64,000 nt of DNA from Microglena sp. YARC (GCA_022414725.1 CM039462.1:47638685-47702684), one strand, 5' to 3'; counted from the first letter of the stretch, positions 32,990-44,277 are shown. Program-made: numbers and translations. Notes: a model not told the origin generated them from the letters alone.

Positions 32990-33900
32990 CTTATGCAAGC
33001 ACAATGAAAGTGTGCCTTAGATCCCCCCAAATTTGCAATGGTCGTATGTATGTCAAAGTCCAGGGGTAGACCAAATTGGCTAAAGAGAATTGCCCAACCT
33101 TGACAGGAGGGGCTAAAACGTGCGTATCCGCATAGTAGTGATTGCAACGCGCAACCATTGTTTTTGTTTTGTGCGATGCGTATGTATTTATTAATTAGCA
33201 AAGTAGCAACTACGTCTTGGGATGAGGAGTGATTGGGTATCTGAATGTGTGTATGTATGACTAGATCTTAATAGTGGGCCAATATCTTTGGGGGCGTTTT
33301 CTGTTTGTGAAGCGGTACCCTACGCCTGCAGGCAACACAACCAGGCCTTATTGATACGAGCACCTTGGGCGCATACCTGCGTTGTGCATTCTGTTGCACT
33401 GTCTGGTCTTGTTTGCAACTTCAATGTATGACTGTATACCCACAGTGCAGTGTTGATGAGGCTGTCGTCTGCTGCGTGAGCCGGTACACCATGGACAGCA
33501 GACGACTAAGAAAGGTCTTATTAACAGGAGCACTCTAGGATTCAGTTTTTTTTTTTTAGGCTCGCGTTGCACGGCTTACCGTGTGTTATCCTGCCACTCA
33601 AATGTATGTATGACTATATTTGTAAGGCTTGCGTAGCACTGCTCACCGTGTGTTTTCCTCTCTTTTCGAATATACATACGTCACAGTCCAGGGCATGCCA
33701 AGTAGGCTAATTTGAATTGTAACATGGTTTTTCAGCCACCTATGGGCTGCCCTATATGGCCTACCGGTATTTGGCTAGGCCTTAGCCGGCTAGAAGAACA
33801 AGTGTAACAAGGTTCTATATGCCGGCAATTCGGCGTATAACCGTCTGCAGAATACAGTACTTCAAAGTCAAAGAATGTCACTTCACCTGTGATTGTGTTG
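32990..33900. other. Intergenic with dispersed-repeat fragments
   Basis: Contains GTCCAGGGGTAG-type words (33058), also seen at 43178 and 48724, and CACCGTGTGTT repeats. No gene recognised. Confidence 0.5.
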
Positions 33901-33909
33901 GATTGTGAC

Positions 33910-34064
33910 CAGGGTAATTCAAAGCGCGCGCTATTGAGCGCTGACTTTTTGACCCCCTCTGCGCTTTTAGCGCAGTTTTTTGCGACCTCTTGTGGGCGCT
34001 GCAAGCAATTTTTGCGCTTTTTGCACTACAAAGCGCAGTGTATTTGGCCATTTGAAGTACCCTG
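33910..34064. mobile_element. hAT-type MITE, CAGGGTAC family, exact 8-bp TSD
   Basis: Ends CAGGGTAATTCAAA and TTTGAAGTACCCTG, flanked by ATTGTGAC on both sides (33902-33909 and 34065-34072). The core is the same sequence as in 56210-56403 but inverted. 155 bp. Confidence 0.85.
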
Positions 34065-34529
34065 ATTGTGACATAGTTATTCAGCCAACTCTGGTCTGCT
34101 CATCGTCTTCCAATTCCCCCCCCCGTGTGATACACTCGTCTTGGGTAGAAAAAGACGTCCAAAGAGCAGCAACTAGTTTCGCTGAAAAATCGGCGTCGTC
34201 AGGCGGCAGTATTGCCCAGCATGAGGCTGGTAATGAATCCTTATTCCTTTGAAGGACATACATGTGTTTATTTGTTTGTTTGGGGGTTTTACACGGATGT
34301 AACAATTTCAATTTCAATTTCAATTATTATTTGTTTGGGGTCCAGTTCATCAGTGCTTGTCGTTTTATCCCGCCCTGTCATCTTTGGGCGAATCCTTTTA
34401 GCCCATTTGGACTACCCTGGACTGTATCGCACAAGTGGATTGAGTTGATCTTTTTGCTCACTTGCAACCTAGAAAAATGAGTTTCTTTTGCATTTAAAAT
34501 TTAAGAATTAGGTATTCCCGGTAATGGAC

Positions 34530-34705
34530 CAGGGTTGTTCAGGATGCTGCGTTCTCCGTCGCAGACGCAATGTCAAAGGGTCCGTTGAGTCCTGTGGGGA
34601 GGGTCCGTTGACCAGAAGGAAGGGTCTGTTGCGTCGCAGGACGCAGGCTATACACTTGGTTGCGTCTCATGCAGCAGAGCTGGGGGTCCTCCTGAAGAGA
34701 CCCGG
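34530..34705. mobile_element. hAT-type MITE, CAGGGTTGTTCAGGA family, copy 1
   Basis: Left end CAGGGTTGTTCAGGATGC. The right end is a worn inverse (CTCCTGAAGAGACCCGG). Flanks are TAATGGAC (34522-34529) and GAATGGAC (34706-34713). The interior has the inverted word pair GTTGCGTC...GACGCAGG that marks this family. Confidence 0.65.
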
Positions 34706-35105
34706 GAATGGACATGAAAGATTTGTGAAAGGGAATCCATTGGGGAAAAACTGCTCGATTTCAATGGGATCGACTTCATTTTCTGTTCAACATTTACCGT
34801 CATATGCAATCAGAAGCATGCTACCAGTATCTGACTTATCGGGAATCATAGAGGGTCGCTGACATTACTACTGGAGCTGGATTTTACCAGGGCTATTTTA
34901 CCGCTATTTATAGCGATCGCTAGTTTTGAACCCGTTTTGGCGAAAATATCGCTATAACAAGTAAAAACAAAATGCCCTAAATAGCCCTAAACAACCATAC
35001 AAGGCTATAGAAGCTGTACAAGCAATAAAAATAACTAAAACGCTGTCCCTGGAGGAGGCCTAAAACCATGAAGCTAGAAAAAAAAAACTTTCAGATTTGA
35101 AACAA
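34706..35105. other. Intergenic, AT-rich
   Basis: Contains CAGGGCTATTTTACCGCTAT (34889) facing AAATAGCCCTAAA (34978-34990), which might bound a small foldback element. No gene recognised. Confidence 0.35.
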
Positions 35106-35250
35106 GTCCTATGCAGCGTGGCAAGCAACGCGGAAAATTGGCGGAGTGCGTTGGCAACGGAACGAAAGTTGCGTCGCAGGACGCAGGCTATACAATTGGT
35201 TGCGTCTCAGGCAGCAGAGCCGGGGTCCTCCTGAAGGACTACGATGGAGA
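35106..35250. mobile_element. Composite of two repeat fragments
   Basis: The first ~55 bases are the inverted end of the 8870/55245 dispersed repeat. The rest matches the 3' half of the CAGGGTTGTTCAGGA MITE family (GTTGCGTCGCAGGACGCAGG, then GTCCTCCTGAAGGAC). Confidence 0.5.
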
Positions 35251-35429
35251 CCCATCCTTTGAGGCGAAAATCCTCCTCGAAAAAGAAATGTCACAATGTC
35301 ACAAATGCACTCACTTTCCTTCGTCCTTGCCAGTTTTTGTTAGACAAGGAACCAGTGTCTCTACATAGCGCCATGGTGGTCCCTAGGAGCTTTTGGAGTG
35401 CAACTAGCTGCTTGTTAGTTTTTTTACTT

Positions 35430-35790
35430 GTTAGGCTCTAAAGGGGACCCCAAAATACCACCCCAACCAACACAATTACTAACCACTTGTTTGTAGGAAA
35501 CGGCAACTAATATAAGTGTTTGAAAAAATAATATAAACTAATATGATTATAGAGTCACAATCATATAGGTTTTTCAAATAAATTCGAAATTCTGGTGAGA
35601 CGGCTCGTCCGACTAATATTAGATAATCTTTTATAATAATATTTATTCGCTAATAGTATAGAACATAGCCAACCCCTACTTGTTTGGCTCTAAAGGTGGC
35701 CCCAAAATACCACCACAACCAACAAAACCATTAATATATTTGTAGGGCTCCACAGGAGACCCCAAAAGACTTCAACGTAGCATCCCCAAG
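35430..35790. repeat. Diverged tandem repeat interrupted by an AT-rich insert
   Basis: Copies of GGCTCTAAAGG(G/T)G(A/G)CCCC plus AAAATACCACC at 35434, 35693 and 35746. The first and second are separated by an AT-rich block (about 35497-35683) starting GTAGGAAACGGC and ending ACCCCTAC. The block may be an inserted MITE, but no convincing target duplication was found. Confidence 0.5.
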
Positions 35791-35850
35791 ACACAAGGGT
35801 GCATGAGATATAACTTAGCTATTTATAATAGCTATTTATAGTCATATAGC

Positions 35851-36023
35851 TGAGGACCGGCATATCATATGATTTGGACCAAAAGCGAGTATGATATCAT
35901 ATGATATCATATGATATCATGCAAATTGCATCATATGATATTGTATGTAAATGGTAACTTTAGCCTAGTCAGACTGCTAGCATCATATGATATGAAGATA
36001 TGATATCATACTGGCGTTCCCTA
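35851..36023. mobile_element. TATCATATGAT-type palindromic MITE
   Basis: Worn left end TGAGGACCGGCATATCATAT, right end ATACTGGCGTTCCCTA, with repeated ATGATATCAT palindromes inside. Same family as 26894-27063 and 48985-49124. Confidence 0.6.
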
Positions 36024-36067
36024 GTAATATGAAACCTTAAAGCAAACCCTTGCGGGCTTATATCGAT

Positions 36068-36252
36068 CAGGGTACTTCAGGAGGACCCCCAGCTCTGCTG
36101 CCTGAGACGCAACCAATTATATAGCCTGCCTCCTGCGACGCAACGAACCCTTTCTTCTGGTCAACGGACCCACCCAACGTTGCGTCCTGCGACGCAACAA
36201 ACCCTTCGATGTTGCGTCTGCGACGAAGGGCGCAGCGTCCTGAACAACCCTG
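36068..36252. mobile_element. hAT-type MITE, mixed CAGGGTAC/CAGGGTTG ends
   Basis: Left end CAGGGTACTTCAGGAGG, right end GCGTCCTGAACAACCCTG. Flanks ATATCGAT and ATACAGAT match at 6 of 8. The interior has four TTGCGTC/GACGCAA words. Confidence 0.6.
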
Positions 36253-36283
36253 ATACAGATCCATGCCAGATCCATGTGCCAAT

Positions 36284-36511
36284 CAGGGTTGTTCAGGACG
36301 CTGCATCCTGCGTCGCAGACGCAACATCGAAGGGTCTGTTGCGTCCTGAGACACAGCGTGGGGAGGGTTCGTTGCGACACACATGAAGCTTCAGTGGGAT
36401 GGTTGCGTTTCAGGACGCAGGCTATGCTGGTTTGGTTGCGTCTCAGGACGCAGGCTAAAAAATTGGTTGCGTCTCGGGACGCAGAGCTGGGGGGCCTCCT
36501 GAACAACCCTG
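36284..36511. mobile_element. hAT-type MITE, CAGGGTTGTTCAGGA family, exact 8-bp TSD
   Basis: Left CAGGGTTGTTCAGGACGC, right CCTCCTGAACAACCCTG, flanked on both sides by GTGCCAAT (36276-36283 and 36512-36519). 228 bp; the interior carries five copies of a GTTGCGTCTCAGGACGCAGG-like unit. Confidence 0.85.
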
Positions 36512-36554
36512 GTGCCAATTATTGTGTGATATCCCACCACTGGTCAAGCTCAAT

Positions 36555-36720
36555 TTGCCAACTAATAAGCGTGAACTATAGAAACACCCATCTCCTCTCT
36601 GACACAGGCTGGCGGCAGTGTGAACTATAGAACCACCCATCTCCTAAATGAAACAGGCTGGCGGCAGTCTGAACTATAGAACACCCGTCTCCTATCTTAC
36701 ACAGGCTGGCGGCAGATCGG
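36555..36720 (-). repeat. 54-bp tandem copies of a RING-gene 3' end
   Basis: Three units of GAACTATAGAA(A)CACCC, GTCTCCTA and ACAGGCTGGCGGCAG. On the minus strand this is the last part of the RING domain (...CRQPV...) and stop of the ankyrin-RING gene, so the gene's 3' end has been copied in tandem. Two units lie in the same place behind the intact paralogue (50068-50162). Confidence 0.75.
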
Positions 36721-36729
36721 ACAGGATTC

Positions 36730-39700
36730 CATTTAAACTGGGCAAGATCGACACACCATGTAGCCACAAGGAATCTTTGTCAAGGGTCTAATGAAGTGTC
36801 CTTAGGGGCAGATAGGCATACAGCACACTCAGTAGCTGCATCACGCGCCTTGTCAACCTCCCTCTGCACACGCTTGTCAAGCGAAGCCCTTCCAAGGCAT
36901 TCCAGGTCCACGTTGGCCAACAAGCGCTCCAACGTTTCAACATATTGGGACGAGATGACATCATCATGGCCTGTCAGGCAAGCCATGTTCACCTCATTCT
37001 CATCATTCCTTGGTCGTTCTACTAAGAGCTTTTCATACTCAGCAATCTTGGATCTTGCTGTTGCAAGCTGCTCCTTGTACTTGCCTATCTTTGATCCTGC
37101 TGCTAGCTGCACCTCAACCTCCTTATTCCTTCCTGTTGCTGTTGCTAGCTGCTTCTCGTTTTTGCCATTCTTTGATCTTGCTGCTGCTAGCTGCATATCA
37201 ACTTCCTCATTCCTTGACCTTGCCACTGCTAGCTGCTCCTCATACTTGCCATCCTTTGATATGGCTGTTCCTGGCTTCACCTCACTCTCATCAGTTGTCG
37301 GACTTGTCGTTGACAGCTGGCTACTGGATTCCCCATTCTCAGCCTGCAGCTTTCCTCTTGAGCCAAGAGCTGTTCACTGGTCCCCACCTTGTTGGTGAAG
37401 CATGGATCTTACGGATCTGGTCAAATATATATTGAGGAGATCACTGCTCTGGCTGACGTTGGTGACTAAGACCACGAGCAGGCTGCATACCAGGAGCCAT
37501 GCAAACCAGCTCACGTTTGACTTCACATTCCCCCTCTTGTGACTGCGGATGGCATGAGCAGCAGATTGGTGGCCACATTGGATGGCTACACCAAGCGCCG
37601 TATTCTCATTAATCGTTTTTACTGTCACATCAGCACCACGGTCAAGGAGAGCCTTGATGCACCCAGTGTGTCCATGCCATGCAGCAATATGCAAAGGGGT
37701 GCTGCAATCTTCGCCCTTTGCATTCAGCTCAGCGCCGCAGTCAAGGAGGGCCTTGAGGCAGCCAACGTGTCCATTCCATGCGGCAAAATGCAAAGGGGTG
37801 CTGCCATCTTTGTCCTTTGCATCCACCTTAGCGCCGCTGTCAAGGAGGGCCTTCAGGCACTTCACATGTGAATGCAGTGCAGCAACATGCAAAGGGGTGC
37901 TGCCCTCCTTGTCCTTTACATTCACCTCGGCACCGTGGTGAAGGAAGGCCGTGAGGCACTCCACATGTGAATGCAGTGCAGCAACATGCAAAGGGGTGCT
38001 GCCCTCCTTGTCCTTTACATTCACCTCGGCACCGTGGTGAAGGAAGGCCGTGAGGCACTCCACATGTGAATGCAGTGCAGCAACATGCAAAGGGGTGCTG
38101 CCCTCCTTGTCCTTTACATTCACCTCGGCACCGTGGTGAAGGAAGGCCGTGAGGCACTCCACATGTGAATGCAGTGCAGCAACATGCAAAGGGGTGCTGC
38201 CCTCCTTGTCCTTTACATTCACCTCGGCACCGTGGTGAAGGAAGGCCGTGAGGCACTCCACATGTGAATGCAGTGCAGCAACATGCAAATCCGTTACATT
38301 CACCTCGGCACCGTGGTGAAGAAGGCCGTGAGGCACTCCACATGTGAATGCAGTGCAGGCAAAGGGGTGCTGCCCTCCTTGTCCTTTACACACCTCGGCG
38401 GTGGTGAAGGAACGTTCCACGCAGTGCAGGCAGGCTGTGGGCGTTGTGTCCTTTACATTCAACCGTGGTGAAGGAAGGCCGTGGGCACTTGTGGCAGTGC
38501 AGCAACATGCAAAGGGGTGCTGCCCTCCTTGTCCTTTACATTCACCTCGGCACCGTGGTGAAGGAAGGCCGTGAGGCACTCCACATGTGAACAGTGCAGC
38601 AACATGCAGCGGCAGTGGCACTCCACATGTGAATGCAGTGCAGCAACATGGCAAAGGGGTGCTGCCCCTCCTTGTCCTTTACATTCACTCGGCACCGTGG
38701 TGAAGGAAGGCCGTGGAGGCACTCACATGTGAATGCAGTGCAGCAACATGCACCGCAACCGTGGTGAAGGAAGGCCGTGGAGGCACTCCACATGTGAATG
38801 CAGTGGCAGCAACATGCAAAGGGTGCTGCCCTCCTTGTCCTTTACATTCACCTCGGCAGGTGGTGAAGGAAGGCCGTGAGGCACTCACATGTGAATGCAG
38901 TGCAGCAACATGCAAAGGGGTGCTGCCTCCTTGTCCGTTACATCACCTCGGCCACCGTGGTGAAGGAAGGCCGTGAGGCACTCCACATGTGAATGCAGTG
39001 CAGCAACATGCAAAGGGGTGCTGCCCTCCTTGTCCTTTACATTCACCTCGGGCACCGTGGTGAAGGAAGGCCGTGAGGCACTCCACATGTGAATGCAGTG
39101 CAGCAACATGCAAAGGGGTGCTGCCCTCCTTGTCCTTTACATTCACCTCGGCACCAGTGGTGAAGGAAGGCCGTGAGGCACTCCACATGTGAATGCAGTG
39201 CAGCAACATGCAAAGGGGTGCTTGCCCTCCTTGTCCTTTACATTCACCTCGGCACCGTGGTGAAGGAGGCCGTGAGGCACTCCACATGTGAATGCAGTGC
39301 AGCAACATGCAAAGGGGTGCTGCCCTCTTGTCCTTTACATTCACCTCGGCACCGTGGTGAAGGAAGGCCGTGAGGCACTCCACATGTGAATGCAGTGCAG
39401 CAAACATGCAAAGGGGTGCTGCCCTCCTTGTCCTTTACATTCACCTCGGCACCGTGGTGAAGGAAGGCCGTGAGGCACTCCACATGTGAATGCAGTGCAG
39501 CAACATGCAAAGGGGTGCTGCCCTCCTTGTCCTTTACATTTCACCTCGGCACCGTGGTGAAGGAAGGCCGTGAGGCACTCCACATGTGAATGCAGTGCAG
39601 CAACATGCAAAGGGGTGCTGCCCTCCTTGTCCTTTACATTCACCTCGGCACCGTGGTGAAGGAAGGCCGTGAGGCACTCCACATGTGAATGCAGTGCAGC

Positions 39701-41879
39701 AACATGCAAAGGGGTGCTGCCCTCCTTGTCCTTTACATTCACCTCGGCACCGTGGTGAAGGAAGGCCGTGAGGCACTCCACATGTGAATGCAGTGCAGCA
39801 ACATGCAAAGGGGTGCTGCCCTCCTTGTCCTTTACATTCACCTCGGCACCGTGGTGAAGGAAGGCCGTGAGGCACTCCACATGTGAATGCAGTGCAGCAA
39901 CATGCAAAGGGGTGCTGCCCTCCTTGTCCTTTAATTCACCTCGGCACCGTGGTGAAGGAAGGCCGTTGAGGCACTCCACATGTGAATGCAGTGCAGCAAC
40001 ATGCAAAGGGGTGCTGCCCTCCTTGTCCTTTACATTCACCTCGGCACCGTGGTGAAGGAAGGCCGTGAGGCACTCCACATGTGAATGCAGTGCAGCAACA
40101 TGCAAAGGGGTGCTGCCCTCCTTGTCCTTTACATTCACCTCGGCACCGTGGTGAAGGAAGGGCCGTGAGGCACTCCACAATGTGAATGCAGTGCAGCAAC
40201 ATGCAAAGGGGTGCTGCCCTCCTTGTCCTTTACATTCACCTCGGCACCGTGGTGAAGGAAGGCCGTGAGGCACTCCACATGTGAATGCAGTGCAGCAACA
40301 TGCAAAGGGGTGCTGCCCTCCTTGTCCTTTACATTCACCTCGGCACCGTGGTGAAGGAAGGCCGTGAGGCACTCCACATGTGAATGCAGTGCAGCAACAT
40401 GCAAAGGGGTGCTGCCCTCCTTGTCCTTTACATTCACCTCGGCACCGTGGTGAAGGAAGGCCGTGAGGCACTCCACATGTGAATGCAGTGCAGCAAACAT
40501 GCAAAGGGGTGCTGCCCTCCTTGTCCTTTACATTCACCTCGGCACCGTGGTGAAGGAAGGCCGTGAGGCACTCCACATGTGAATGCAGTGCAGCAACATG
40601 CAAAGGGGTGCTGCCCTCCTTGTCCTTTACATTCACCTCGGCACCGTGGTGAAGGAAGGCCGTGAGGCACTCCACATGTGAATGCAGTGCAGCAACATGC
40701 AAAGGGGTGCTGCCCTCCTTGTCCTTTACATTCACCTCGGCACCGTGGTGAAGGAAAGGCCGTGAGGCACTCCACATGTGAATGCAGTGCAGCAACATGC
40801 AAAGGGGTGCTGCCCTCCTTGTCCTTTACATTCACCTCGGCACCGTGGTGAAGGAAGGCCGTGAGGCACTCCACATGTGAATGCAGTGCAGCAACATGCA
40901 AAGGGGTGCTGCCCTCCTTGTCCTTTACATTCACCTCGGCACCGTGGTGAAGGAAGGCCGTGAGGCACTCCACATGTGAATGCAGTGCAGCAACATGCAA
41001 AGGGGTGCTGCCCTCCTTGTCCTTTACATTCACCTCGGCACCGTGGTGAAGGAAGGCCGTGAGGCACTCCACATGTGAATGCAGTGCAGTGCAGCAACAT
41101 GCAAAGGGGTGCTGCCCTCCTTGTCCTTTAGTCACCTCAGGGGTGCTGTCTTTACATTCACACTGGCACCGTGGTGAAGGAAGGCCGTGAGGCACTCCAC
41201 ATGTGAATGCAGTGCAGCAACATGCAAAGGGGTGCTGCCCTCCTTGTCCAGTGAATTTACATTCACCTCGGCACCGTGGTGAAGGAAGGCCGTGAGGCAC
41301 TCCACATGTAAATGCAGTGCAGTGAGCAACATGCAAAGGGGTGCTGCCCTCCTTGTCCTTTACATTCACCTCGGCACCGTGGTGAAGGAAGGCCGTGAGG
41401 CACTCCACATGTGAATGCAGTGCAGCAACATGCAAAGGGGTGCTGCCCTCCTTGTCCTTTACATTCACCTCGGCACCGTGGTGAAGGAAGGCCGTGAGGC
41501 ACTCCACATGTCCATGCAGTGCAGCAGCAAGCAAAGGGGTGTAGCCATCTTTGTCCTTCACATTCACCTCAGCGCCGCGGTCAAGGAGGGCCTTGAGGCA
41601 CTCCACATGTCCCCGATGTGCAGCCTTATGCAGAGGGGTGCTGTCATCCGTAGCCTTTGCATTCACCTTAGCGCTGTGGTCAAGGAGGGCCACGAGGCAC
41701 TCCACATGCCCCTGTTGTGCAGCCTTATGCAGAGGGGTTCTGTCATCCGTAGCCTTTGCATCCACCTCAGCGCTGTGGTCAAGGAGAGCCTTGAGGCACT
41801 CCAAGTTTCCCTTGAATGCAGCCTAATGAAGATCTTTGCAATTCACAGAAACTCCTTCAAACGACCTCATGGACATCAT
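36730..41879 (-). pseudogene. Ankyrin-repeat RING protein, broken and repeat-expanded paralogue
   Basis: Homologous over its whole length, including both flanks, to the intact gene at 50121-51617. From the ATG at 41879 it reads MMSMRSFEGVSVNCKDLH and then TAG (41823-41825), where the paralogue has GAG. Next come two or three diverse ankyrin repeats, about 35 near-identical ones, several frameshifts (clustered at 38280-39420), and diverse repeats again. An extra hydrophobic segment, WFAWLLVCSLLVVLVTNV, is absent from the paralogue. A TGA lies at 37374-37376, before a coiled coil of 14-residue units. The RING start CAVCLSAPKD keeps both cysteines, but a 14-base net insertion then shifts the frame and a TAA follows. 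Some of the breaks could be assembly error; the two nonsense codons outside the array are less easily dismissed. Confidence 0.8.
37860..41515 (-). repeat. 99-bp ankyrin-repeat array, about 35 copies
   Basis: Each unit encodes 33 residues with TPLHVAALHSHVECLTAFLH as its core, a good ankyrin helix pair with HSH instead of the usual NGH turn. Between 39420 and 41080 units are almost base-identical. Units between 38280 and 39240 carry truncations and one-base indels. Such identity points to recent amplification or ongoing homogenisation. Confidence 0.95.
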
Positions 41880-41940
41880 TGTTTTGGGGAAGACTGAAGA
41901 ACTAAGAATTCAATCAAGGCTGACCAGCATCTACCACACG

Positions 41941-42222
41941 TGTCGAATTCCGGATGCCAAGAGTGGTGTTGGACAACTTCCTGAACAGGATTCCACCGAC
42001 TAGGTCCGGGGATGGGGGTAGATGGGTGGGGGTGGGGTGGGCTGGGGTGGGGTGTGTGTGTGGGTGGGTGTGTGTGTGGGTGGGTGTGTGGGTGGGTGTG
42101 TGGGTGGGTGGGTGGGTGGGGGTGGGGGGGGGGGGGGGATGCTTGGACAATATTCGACTATTGGCGGCGCTATGCGAACCAGTGGCTGCACACTTTAGAG
42201 AATGCTGTTTTTAGAGGTTTCG
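41941..42222. other. Insertion in the 5' flank of the broken ankyrin-RING gene
   Basis: The flanks of the two ankyrin-RING genes align up to CATCTACCAC and again from CTGAGAACGTCCAGTGAGG. The intact gene has almost nothing between (51652-51660), whereas this one has about 280 bp containing a GGGTGGGTGTGT array (42004-42140). Confidence 0.65.
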
Positions 42223-42430
42223 GATCTGAGAACGTCCAGTGAGGAAAGTTGCATCGATTAGACAGATTCCAACCAACAAATGCACTGAGGGATACTAACA
42301 CTGCTATGTCTTTGCTTTGATTGCAAATTCGAGGCGCGCACGAACTTTGGATACGGGGTCGGGTTTCAGACTGTCAGGACCCCGAATGTCGCTCGTTGCC
42401 CCTGGCGTGGGCGTAGCAGGGACGTAGGGC
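42223..42430 (-). promoter_or_regulatory. 5' flank shared by the two ankyrin-RING genes
   Basis: Aligns with 51661-51850: AGTGAGGAAAGTTGCATCGA, then a CTGAGGGATACTAACACTGC block, then CCCCGAATGTCGCTCGTTGC. Conservation of this non-coding segment between duplicates suggests they were copied with their promoter region. No TATA-like element is obvious. Confidence 0.4.
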
Positions 42431-42845
42431 GGGTAGCTCCGGGTAGCTTCCCGGGGTAACTCCAGGACAAAATTGTGTTATCCCTTTTCCGATGTTTCCG
42501 TGAAGACCAACAGCAAACGCGAAGCAATTTCCGGACTTAACATTTCCCCACCTGCTGCCATGGCTTGTGGCGAGGGTTACACGAGGGTACCCAACTACAC
42601 AAGTGACTGCCGGGAGCTCCACAGAGCTCCCAGATCGAGTTATCAATAAGGAATCGATCAATAGCCATATGATTGTGCCATCAATCGCATTGAATCAAGT
42701 TAAACTGTCAGAAACGAGCGATTCCGCCCCTCATTCCGACTCCTGTTCCGACCGCTGCGGTTTGGTTATTCGTTATGCCAGCCTAGAAGGACTTGAAATA
42801 GCCTGGTTTGGCTCATATGCTCTAATACCACTGCTTTCTCCAAAG

Positions 42846-42944
42846 GTCGGGGAGACTCCCCTGCATTTTGCAACCTTCTACTACCAGGTGGATGCTGTTC
42901 ATGTGTTGTTGGATAGAGGCGCCGACATCTCAACCTCAAATAAT
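42846..42944 (+). CDS. Ankyrin-repeat gene, internal exon
   Basis: Bounded by an acceptor-like TGCTTTCTCCAAAG and donor GTGAGA (42945). It reads VGETPLHFATFYYQVDAVHV, then LLDRGADISTSNN, one 33-residue ankyrin repeat in phase 0. The next exon on the same strand continues it in phase 0. Upstream exons are not recognised; an open frame extends left to 42567 but its content is not convincing. Unrelated in detail to the minus-strand ankyrin-RING repeats. Confidence 0.6.
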
Positions 42945-43070
42945 GTGAGACGTCCAATGAGTAGAGTTTACTTGTTTGATCTAAGTAGAAGCCCTGTGTC
43001 TTTTATAATTTGACTCCCAATGTTAGTATTTTGCTCCCAATATGTTGTATCTTAAAAGTTAAAGGCATGG

Positions 43071-43129
43071 GATGCTGTTAATGTGTTGTTGGATAGAGGA
43101 GCTGACAGCTCTAGCTGACATCTAATAAT
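43071..43129 (+). repeat. Donor-junction copy of the ankyrin exon
   Basis: Repeats the exon's last ~60 bases with small changes (GATGCTGTTAATGTGTTGTT, then CTAATAAT) plus a donor GTGAGG at 43130. It lies inside the intron, 186 bases after the true donor. Confidence 0.7.
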
Positions 43130-43249
43130 GTGAGGCGCCCAGAGTAGTGTAGAAGTGTTTGACCTGGTGTATGTTATGTTATAGTCCAGGGGGTAGCTAA
43201 TTGGGCTACAGAGACTTCCCCATTCTCAAATAATATAGATAATTATAGA

Positions 43250-44270
43250 TTATCCGTGGGTCTATTAACAAGCCCTCACCCATCAACCCTCACCCACCAC
43301 ACCACACCCCTCATCACCTCTCACCCACCACCCCCTCCCTCAACCACCCCTCTCTCACCGCACCACCCAACACCACTCCAGCCCTCACCCACCACACCAC
43401 ACCACCCGCCCCTCACCTTGGGGGTCCCAAAATTAACTTGGCCCTTACAATGATTTTTCACATTTTTTTATTGTATGGAACATAACACTGTGCATGGGTG
43501 CATTGCATGTCCCTGTGCCATGTGCACATGCCTGACCCCCACCCAATCCAAATCTAGAAGTCTCCTCTCCCTTTCTGGTGACAAAATTACAAAAAACATG
43601 TCCCAACACATCAAAACAAGACCAAAATAGGAACCCACCCCATGGAATCCATGGAGGCTTGTCTTCATTGGCATTATCTACAGGTGTCATGGTGAGTTAT
43701 ACCTGAGTATGAAAACATACCAATATATTTGCCAAGCCATGATGTTGTGGCCATGTCCTATGCATGAATTACTACCCACACCCCCAAAACCTCACACCCA
43801 TGAACATCCCATACGCACAGAGACCCGCTTGGATCTATTGTGGCATGTCATGGGGTGGTAGGCCACAGGCCTTACACTCATGTAACATGCAACACCTAAC
43901 ATTGCTCTAGTATCAAGGCCTTTGGCATGCAACAACTCGCCGCTGCCCCGAAATACGCACCTCCTAGCTTTCCACATGTCAACGTTTCCGCCACCGCCAA
44001 CCACTCCCGCGAGCACCATGAAGATTTCCCTATAGATAGCCGTCAACTAGGGCGCACTAACTATCGAAACTAGGCAGTGTGGGATTCGGAATTCGAATTC
44101 TTCGCGGTTAGTTTAATTGTGCAACAGGGTAACTTAATTTTGGCACCCCCTAACCTCACCCCCCACCACCTCAACCCTCACTCATTCATCTCCCACCACA
44201 CCACCCACCTCTCCACCCCACCCCACCCCTCACCCACTTCCCGCCCCTCACCTCAACCCCCACCTCCCAC
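43250..44270 (+). other. Ankyrin-gene intron interior
   Basis: Two C-rich CCCTCACCCACCAC-type stretches (43264-43425 and 44145-44275) flank unique sequence. The second one leads into the acceptor CACCTTACAG. No gene seen between. Confidence 0.5.
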
Positions 44271-44277
44271 CTTACAG

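Noticed and set aside
37860..41515. CRISPR-like array
   Set aside because: Units are 99 bp with no distinct spacers and translate to ankyrin repeats; the genome is eukaryotic.
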